A stretch of 64,000 bases of DNA. Origin: an uncultured bacterium. Lineage in GTDB: Bacteria; Bacillota; Negativicutes; Veillonellales; Veillonellaceae. The translations under genes were made by a program, and so were the position numbers. The notes beneath the pieces are model-generated. The model was not told the DNA's origin and searched no databases. It saw only the letters and a program-made list of their open reading frames with translations. This document shows, in pieces, positions 59,070-64,000 of this stretch. The DNA is taken from the NCBI GenBank assembly GCA_905214495.1, contig CAJMLW010000003.1:54439-118438 (forward strand), read 5' to 3'. The number at the start of each line of letters is the position of its first letter. Position 1 is the stretch's first letter.

Positions 59070-61892
59070 GTGAGTATATTAGTTAAAGATTATGATCGTT
59101 TTGCCAAAGAGGCGCAAGCGATTTGTAAGGATCGTGTTTATACAGACCGTCTGCGCCGTTATGCGTATGGTGTAGATGCATCTTGTTACAGTTATTTACC
59201 TAAAGTAGTGGTAAAAGCAGAAAACGAATCCGAAGTACGTCGTCTTATTCGTTTGTGTCAACAATGCGGCACACCATTTACATTCCGTGCAGCTGGTTCT
59301 TCTTTATCTGGTCAATGTTCCAGTGAAGACGTGCTTATCGTTTGTAATGATGGCTTCAAAAAAATGGAAGTTATCGACGATGGTAAGGCATTGCGTTGTG
59401 AATGTGGTGTTATCGGTTCCGATGCGAATGATTTGTTGAAACCATATAACCGTAAAATCGGTCCAGACCCTGCAACGCTTGCAACAGCATTGGTAGGCGG
59501 TATTTTGAACAATAACTCCTCCGGCATGTGCTGTGGTACTGCACAAAACTCCTATAAAACAATTCGCTCTATTCGCGTTGTCTTATTAGATGGTTCCATT
59601 TTGGATACATCCGATAAAAAGAGCATCGATCAATTCCTCAAAGAAAAACCACAAATGGTTGAAGATATCTTGCAATTGCGCAAAGAAATCTTGGCTGATG
59701 AAGAGTTGACTCATTTGATTCATCACAAATACAAAATCAAAAATACTACAGGTTACGGTTTGAACTCTCTTGTAGATTTTGAAGATATCATCGATATTAT
59801 CAATCACTTGTTCATCGGTTCCGAAGGTACATTGGGCTTTGTATCTGAAATCGTGTACAACACTGTTGAAGATGTACCTCACAAAGGTTGTGGTCTCATG
59901 TTCTTCAGTACATTGAACGACGCATCTCTTGCCGTTGTAGCCTTGGCTAATATGGGCCGTGAAAAGGTTGTGGCTGCTGAAATGATGGACTATCAATCCC
60001 TTAAAGCAGTTCAAACTTTAGATAATGTACCTGATTTCGTTCGTGAAGTTCCAGAAGGTACAAGTGCTATCTTGTTCCAAACCGAAAGTTACTCCAAAGA
60101 AATTGTTGATGAAAACTTGGCTTTCATTAAAGAACAATTGAAAGATATTCCAACAGCTATTCCAAGTCTTTATTCTCAAGATCCTAAAGAATACGATTCC
60201 TGGTGGGCAATCCGTAAAGGTATCTTGCCAATCGTTGGTGGTCAACGTAGAAAAGGTACTACTGTTATCACAGAAGATGTTTGTTTCCAAATCGAAGATT
60301 TCACTAAGGGCATCGAAATGCTTACTGAATTATTCCACAAATACGATTTCGTTGATGGTGGTGTAATCTTCGGTCATGCGTTGTCCGGTAACGTTCACTT
60401 TAACATTACTCCTGATTTCAGCGACCCTAAAGATACTAAGAACTTCGGTGATTTGGTAAAAGAAATGTCCGAACGCGTATCTGGTTTTGGTGGTTCTTTG
60501 AAAGCTGAACATGGTACAGGCCGTATGGTGGCACCTTTCATCGAAATGGAATGGGGCCGTAAAGCGTATGAAATCAACCGTCGTATCAAAGCTATCTTTG
60601 ACCCTACTCGCATCTTGAACCCTGATGTTATAATTACTGACGATCCTGATGTGTACAAGAAAAATCTTAAAGCACAATGTGTTATCGATGATGCTTTCAC
60701 AATCTGTATGGAATGTGGTTTCTGTGAAAAGAACTGCCCTAGCCGTAATTTGACATTGACACCACGCCAACGTATCGCATTGTTGCGCGAAACTAAACGC
60801 CTTGAAAATGAAGGTAATTTCGCTGTTGCAAATGAACTTAAAAAAGGTTACGAATATTTCGGTGTTGAAACTTGTGCTGCATGTTCTATGTGTAAAGGTC
60901 TTTGCCCACTTAGCATCGATACTGCACAAATCGCATTATCCATGCGTCGCATTGATCCACCAGCACCTGGTTTGGCTAAGAAAATTTACGATAACTTCTC
61001 CAGTACTCTTGAAATGTGCCGTGCCGGCGTAAGCCTCGAAGGCATTGCGGGTGCTATTATTACACAAAAAGCAATTTCAAAAATCACTGAAGGTTTACAT
61101 GGCGTAACTGGCGTAACACCTTATGTACCTAAAACAACACCTAAGGCTAACCGCTATAAATTGAAAAACCGTATTAAACCTACTAACTTTGAAAAGGTTG
61201 TATACTTCAGTACTTGTGCGAACCGTGCGTTCCGTCAAAACCAAGGTTATGATGATCAACGCAGCTTGCAACAAGTTGTTGAAAGCCTTTGCAATAAGGC
61301 TCAAATCGATATTATCTATCCTGAACATATCGAAAACCTCTGCTGCGGCTTGAGCTTTGAAAACTACGATGATGTACATGAACGTGCTGTAAAAGATTTA
61401 CACGATGCGTTGATGAAAGCATCTCAAAATGGTAAATATCCAATCGTTATCGACCATAGTGCATGCTTTAACCATGCATTCAAACATATGCCAGATTTAG
61501 AAATCAATGATATTTCTGAATTCTTATGCAAATTCGTAGTACCTCGTCTTGATATTACAAAATGCGATGAACGCGTTATTGTTCATAAACAATGTAAAAT
61601 CAAAGTATTGGGCAAATCTCAATATATTGAAGACTTGGCACGTCTATGCTCTGACCATGTATTCAATATTAAATCATTCGCATGCGATGGCTTTGCTGGT
61701 CAAAAAGGTTTCTTCACACCAGAACTTAATAAAGCAGCTACAAAAGACCTTGCTAGTGAAGTTGCCGAATATGGTGCTACACTTGGTGTAAGTTCCAGTT
61801 CTACATGTGAAATTGGTCTTGGTGAAAGTGGCGGCATCCCATTCGTAAGCGTTGCATACTTATTGGATCGTTGCTCTAAGGCTAAAAAATAA
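59070..61892 (+). CDS. FAD-linked / Fe-S D-lactate dehydrogenase-type oxidase
   Basis: 940 residues. FAD_binding_4 domain (about 40-220: TFRAAGSSLSGQCSSEDVLI, GPDPATLATALVGGILNNNS), FAD-oxidase C domain (to about 530, ending KAIFDPTRILNPDVI), two [4Fe-4S] motifs (CMECGFCEKNCPS and CAACSMCKGLCPL), and two CCG/heterodisulfide-reductase-like blocks (ENLCCGLSFE; KSFACDGFAGQKGFF). This is the Dld-II/GlcD-GlcF fused type that oxidises D-lactate or a similar 2-hydroxyacid and passes electrons through Fe-S clusters. GTG 59070 sits 8 bases from TTGGAGG. With LarA it lets both lactate isomers feed one enzyme. Confidence 0.9.
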   Translation: MSILVKDYDRFAKEAQAICKDRVYTDRLRRYAYGVDASCYSYLPKVVVKAENESEVRRLIRLCQQCGTPFTFRAAGSSLSGQCSSEDVLIVCNDGFKKMEVIDDGKALRCECGVIGSDANDLLKPYNRKIGPDPATLATALVGGILNNNSSGMCCGTAQNSYKTIRSIRVVLLDGSILDTSDKKSIDQFLKEKPQMVEDILQLRKEILADEELTHLIHHKYKIKNTTGYGLNSLVDFEDIIDIINHLFIGSEGTLGFVSEIVYNTVEDVPHKGCGLMFFSTLNDASLAVVALANMGREKVVAAEMMDYQSLKAVQTLDNVPDFVREVPEGTSAILFQTESYSKEIVDENLAFIKEQLKDIPTAIPSLYSQDPKEYDSWWAIRKGILPIVGGQRRKGTTVITEDVCFQIEDFTKGIEMLTELFHKYDFVDGGVIFGHALSGNVHFNITPDFSDPKDTKNFGDLVKEMSERVSGFGGSLKAEHGTGRMVAPFIEMEWGRKAYEINRRIKAIFDPTRILNPDVIITDDPDVYKKNLKAQCVIDDAFTICMECGFCEKNCPSRNLTLTPRQRIALLRETKRLENEGNFAVANELKKGYEYFGVETCAACSMCKGLCPLSIDTAQIALSMRRIDPPAPGLAKKIYDNFSSTLEMCRAGVSLEGIAGAIITQKAISKITEGLHGVTGVTPYVPKTTPKANRYKLKNRIKPTNFEKVVYFSTCANRAFRQNQGYDDQRSLQQVVESLCNKAQIDIIYPEHIENLCCGLSFENYDDVHERAVKDLHDALMKASQNGKYPIVIDHSACFNHAFKHMPDLEINDISEFLCKFVVPRLDITKCDERVIVHKQCKIKVLGKSQYIEDLARLCSDHVFNIKSFACDGFAGQKGFFTPELNKAATKDLASEVAEYGATLGVSSSSTCEIGLGESGGIPFVSVAYLLDRCSKAKK

Positions 61893-62001
61893 TATTACTT
61901 GAATAAGATTCTAGTATTATCTATTAGGGGTTTATTTTTCTATTAAGTATGATATACTATACATAGGTAGTAGAGTGTATGAAATTACCTACAATATAAC
62001 A

Positions 62002-62033
62002 AAAAAAGGACGAGTGGCAGCTCGTCCTTTTTC
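62002..62033 (+). terminator. Terminator after the dehydrogenase gene
   Basis: AAAAAAGGACGAG-TGGCAG-CTCGTCCTTTTT. Confidence 0.93.
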
Positions 62034-62108
62034 TTGCTTATTGGAGGTATTTTTATTATATCATTATGATATGCATCTTGGAGATTATTTAAGAATGGAA
62101 TATATAAT

Positions 62109-62735
62109 ATGAGAAGAGTTTTACCTATACTTGTGCTATTTGTATTTATTAGTGGTTGTGGATTAAATCAGAATACAAATAATAGTAATATAGAAAGCAA
62201 TACTACAAGTTCTATTACATCCTCTCAAGACAGTAGTAAAATGACTAATCTAGATAATCATTTAGTTACCGCTAAACAAGCTTTATCCGCTGGCGATTAT
62301 GCGAAAACAATCGAGGAGGCAACAGCTTCTATTAATAATAATCCTAATAATGCTGAGGCTTATTCTGTGCGTGGAGTTGCTACGGCTTTATATGGGGATA
62401 CAACTAAAGGTTTAGCGGATACTAAAAAGGCTTATGATTTAGATCCTAATAATGTAGCGAATTACTACAATATGGCTATGGTGTATAAATTGCAAGGTCA
62501 GTTAAATGAGTCTAAACAATGGTTTGAAAAGGTATTAGAAAAGGACCCTAGTAATACCTGGTCCGTCTATGGTATTGCTACCATTTATGCAGACCAAGGG
62601 GATGATACTAAGGCCCTTGATTGGCTTGAAAAAGCAATTAACATTGATTCCTCTGTAAAGACTGTTGCTGCTGAACAAGACCATTTTGAACGGTTTCACA
62701 ATAATGCGCGATTTAAAACATTAGTAGGATTATAG
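62109..62735 (+). CDS. TPR-repeat lipoprotein
   Basis: 208 residues. Lipobox FISGC (Cys17) followed by a Ser/Asn/Thr linker (to about 50), then about three TPR units (AKQALSAGDYAKTIEEATAS; AEAYSVRGVATALYGDTTKG; NYYNMAMVYKLQGQLNESKQ; WSVYGIATIYADQGDDTKAL). A periplasmic or surface scaffold for protein contacts. No good Shine-Dalgarno directly before ATG 62109. It is 2 bases from the next gene, so the two are probably co-expressed. Confidence 0.85.
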   Translation: MRRVLPILVLFVFISGCGLNQNTNNSNIESNTTSSITSSQDSSKMTNLDNHLVTAKQALSAGDYAKTIEEATASINNNPNNAEAYSVRGVATALYGDTTKGLADTKKAYDLDPNNVANYYNMAMVYKLQGQLNESKQWFEKVLEKDPSNTWSVYGIATIYADQGDDTKALDWLEKAINIDSSVKTVAAEQDHFERFHNNARFKTLVGL

Positions 62736-62737
62736 AT

Positions 62738-63151
62738 ATGGGTGGCAAACAGATGATTCGCCTTATTATAAAGGTGGTAGGATTTATATATTGGTTTGTT
62801 TTTCTATACCTTGGTGGTCTAATGGTCGTAGACTGGTCAGGGTTTATGTCCCAACATAATATAGAAACACCTCTATTCCTTACATATTTAGTGTTTGTAG
62901 GTTGTTTTGTAACGCCGTATATTATGCTGTACTGGAAGAAGCTGAATCCTAATGCGAAAGCTCCATTTTGGGTGCGCCATCTCTCCGAATATATGGCGCG
63001 ATTAGAAAATCGTCATAGTATATGGTTTGAAGTATTATATGTACTAAAATTATTGCTCTATTTCGTAATAATTCTGTGGATGCTTTGTATCATATTACTC
63101 ACCTTAGCAGTTATTGCGTGGACAGTACTCCTAATTTTGCTAAGCAATTGA
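62738..63151 (+). CDS. Small multi-pass membrane protein
   Basis: 137 residues with about three helices (10-28, 45-66, 100-135). Segment YWKKLNPNAKAPFWVRHLSE is similar to a loop in the membrane protein at 46370. No known family. Follows the TPR lipoprotein by 2 bases. ATG 62753 (MIRLIIKVVGF) is an alternative start, with GGTGG upstream. Confidence 0.6.
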   Translation: MGGKQMIRLIIKVVGFIYWFVFLYLGGLMVVDWSGFMSQHNIETPLFLTYLVFVGCFVTPYIMLYWKKLNPNAKAPFWVRHLSEYMARLENRHSIWFEVLYVLKLLLYFVIILWMLCIILLTLAVIAWTVLLILLSN

Positions 63152-63161
63152 TGATGTAAAT

Positions 63162-63539
63162 TTACATTGTTTTCTCCACCAACGCTTCTTGTAAAAGCTG
63201 AGAAAAATTAATCCCTTTAGCTAGTGCTCTATCGTTTAGCCATGCAGGAATGGTTAAGGTTTTCTTTACGGATTTACTGTTTTTAGCTAAATCAATATCT
63301 GTTTGTACTAGTGTAGGATATGTAGTATCTGTACAAGATAAATTGCGAATCGATGTTGGCATAGGTAATTTTTGCCCATCCTCTAAGGCGCCTAAAATAT
63401 ACAGTTCCATTGCCTCTTGTGCATTAGTTACAAGTTCTGTTAGTGTTGAGCCCGTACTACTTGTATATTCTAAGTCTGGGAACTCAGCCCAAAGGCCATC
63501 AGAATCATCATGGATTATAGCAGGGTATATAAATTTCAT
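63162..63539 (-). CDS. hicB: HicB-type antitoxin
   Basis: 125 residues. The N-terminal HicB fold (MKFIYPAIIHDDSDGLWAEF, PDLEYTSSTGSTLTELVTNA, EAMELYILGALEDG) is typical, and a C-terminal segment with TIPAWLNDRALAKGINFSQL LLQ looks like a ribbon-helix-helix DNA-binding end (LNxxA...G.NfSqlLq). It neutralises HicA and represses its own operon. GGAGGACC precedes ATG 63539. It follows hicA by 9 bases on the same strand. Confidence 0.92.
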   Translation of the reverse strand: MKFIYPAIIHDDSDGLWAEFPDLEYTSSTGSTLTELVTNAQEAMELYILGALEDGQKLPMPTSIRNLSCTDTTYPTLVQTDIDLAKNSKSVKKTLTIPAWLNDRALAKGINFSQLLQEALVEKTM

Positions 63540-63548
63540 AGGTCCTCC

Positions 63549-63725
63549 TTACTTAAGTCCCGTACGTTTTAAAATTGCGTTTAATAAACCGACAGGTACA
63601 TCTTTTCCATGTACGGCAATCACTTCGACTTGCTCATCCTTTTTCAAACGATGGTGGCTACCACGTTGCCGTACATCCTTCCAGCCGTTTTTAAGTAGCA
63701 GTTTTAGTAGATCTTTATCTTTCAT
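63549..63725 (-). CDS. hicA: HicA-type mRNA interferase toxin
   Basis: 58 residues: MKDKDLLKLLLKNGWKDVRQ, RGSHHRLKKDEQVEVIAVHG, KDVPVGLLNAILKRTGLK. The GSHH motif carries the catalytic His of the dsRBD-like HicA fold, which cleaves mRNA. I use ATG 63725 because AAAGGAGAGC lies before it; the 14 upstream codons of the open frame overlap that site and the promoter. First gene of the leftward hicAB operon. Confidence 0.92.
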   Translation of the reverse strand: MKDKDLLKLLLKNGWKDVRQRGSHHRLKKDEQVEVIAVHGKDVPVGLLNAILKRTGLK

Positions 63726-63746
63726 ATGCTCTCCTTTTATAGTAAC

Positions 63747-63758
63747 ACGTATATACGT
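63747..63758. promoter_or_regulatory. Possible hicAB operator
   Basis: ACGTATATACGT, a perfect 12-bp palindrome about 22 bases upstream of hicA. HicB proteins bind palindromes of this kind; the assignment is inference. Confidence 0.45.
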
Positions 63759-63825
63759 ATAAAACAATTAACAGGAGTATTATTTCTTTCATCTGTAGTC
63801 TAGCACCGTTTTTAGCTGCATAGTG

Positions 63826-63840
63826 GTGACCATTGGTCAC
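63826..63840. promoter_or_regulatory. GTGACCATTGGTCAC palindrome
   Basis: A 15-bp perfect inverted repeat (7-bp arms, one central base), with a further GGTCACC/AGTCAC half-site nearby. Possible operator in the intergenic region right of hicAB; the rest of 63768-63945 shows no gene. Confidence 0.4.
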
Positions 63841-63945
63841 CTAGGTTCCTATTAGTCACTTGACAATATAGTTTTGTATAATGAATAGCATGAATTAAAT
63901 AAATAGGGCTAAGAGGTAAATTAAATAAGTGTAATATTAGTATGT

Positions 63946-63990
63946 AAAAAGCTGTATCAAATGGTAATGTCATTTGATACAGCTTTTTGT
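63946..63990. terminator. Terminator at the window end
   Basis: AAAAAGCTGTATCAAATG and CATTTGATACAGCTTTTT around GTAATGT; perfect 18-bp stem, symmetrical A/T runs. Confidence 0.88.
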
Positions 63991-64000
63991 ATAGCTAATT

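Noticed and set aside
63862..63885. TTGACA close to TATAAT right of hicAB
   Set aside because: The spacer is only 11 bases, too short for a standard promoter; TATAAT alone may still be a -10.
1..64000. rRNA, tRNA, CRISPR array, cobalamin riboswitch or T-box
   Set aside because: I looked for their conserved cores by eye and recognised none; a covariance-model search would be needed to exclude small RNAs.

Overview
The window looks like a chromosome segment of a lactate-using, diderm anaerobic Firmicute, most probably Veillonella (Negativicutes). Evidence: an OmpH/Skp-type outer-membrane chaperone and several signal-peptide proteins, next to typical Firmicute genes (Soj/Spo0J, DUF1659/DUF2922, and a GerW/DUF2953 pair related to spore proteins); a B12-dependent methionine synthase with a separate reactivation protein; [FeFe]-hydrogenase and its HydF maturase; and a lactate block (LarA racemase, TauE/SafE permease, FAD/Fe-S D-lactate-type dehydrogenase). 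No rRNA, tRNA or CRISPR array was recognised. The genus call is inference from gene content.

Layout. 1-3.4 kb: metH and its reactivation protein, leftward. 3.5-8.4 kb: parA-parB-hydF-DUF4446-M23 peptidase, rightward, with four perfect parS sites, so this is probably near the replication origin. 8.4-16.3 kb: a palindrome-filled intergenic stretch, cobalamin adenosyltransferase, DUF2953/GerW, OmpH, a small siroheme reductase fused to DUF1858, and a fifth parS-like site. 16.3-24.1 kb: SfsA-DUF123 fusion broken by an in-frame stop, a decayed ATPase, gyrA, small secreted paralogues and the hydrogenase.

24.3-37.3 kb is an AT-rich accessory region. It holds a PD-(D/E)XK nuclease-like protein, a complete His-Xaa-Ser cassette (hxsA-D-B-C: a repeat protein, a small partner and two radical-SAM enzymes), and a four-gene module of a GHKL ATPase, two unrecognised proteins and a GmrSD-like DUF262/DUF1524 nuclease, which is a good candidate for an undescribed defence system. 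It ends at an internally deleted IS200/IS605-type element.

37.3-49.9 kb is rich in secreted proteins and gene remnants. It contains a probable type I toxin-antitoxin locus (33-residue membrane peptide with a strong opposing promoter), two paralogous secreted proteins flanking an unknown gene, a broken heavy-metal P-type ATPase, copper-operator-like palindromes, a nitroreductase and a MarR regulator. 50-63.8 kb is mostly metabolic: CMD protein, M50 protease, NagZ, iron alcohol dehydrogenase, ClC, the lactate genes, a TPR lipoprotein and a HicAB toxin-antitoxin pair.

The most striking non-coding signal is a family of about ten dispersed elements. Each has a related GC-rich core of about 35-55 bp inside inverted arms whose sequence is private to the copy, and several are enclosed by a second outer pair of arms. 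Arms and inner hairpin change between copies while pairing is kept. A second, smaller palindrome family (AGAACAGGCCTGTTCT type) occurs at three loci.
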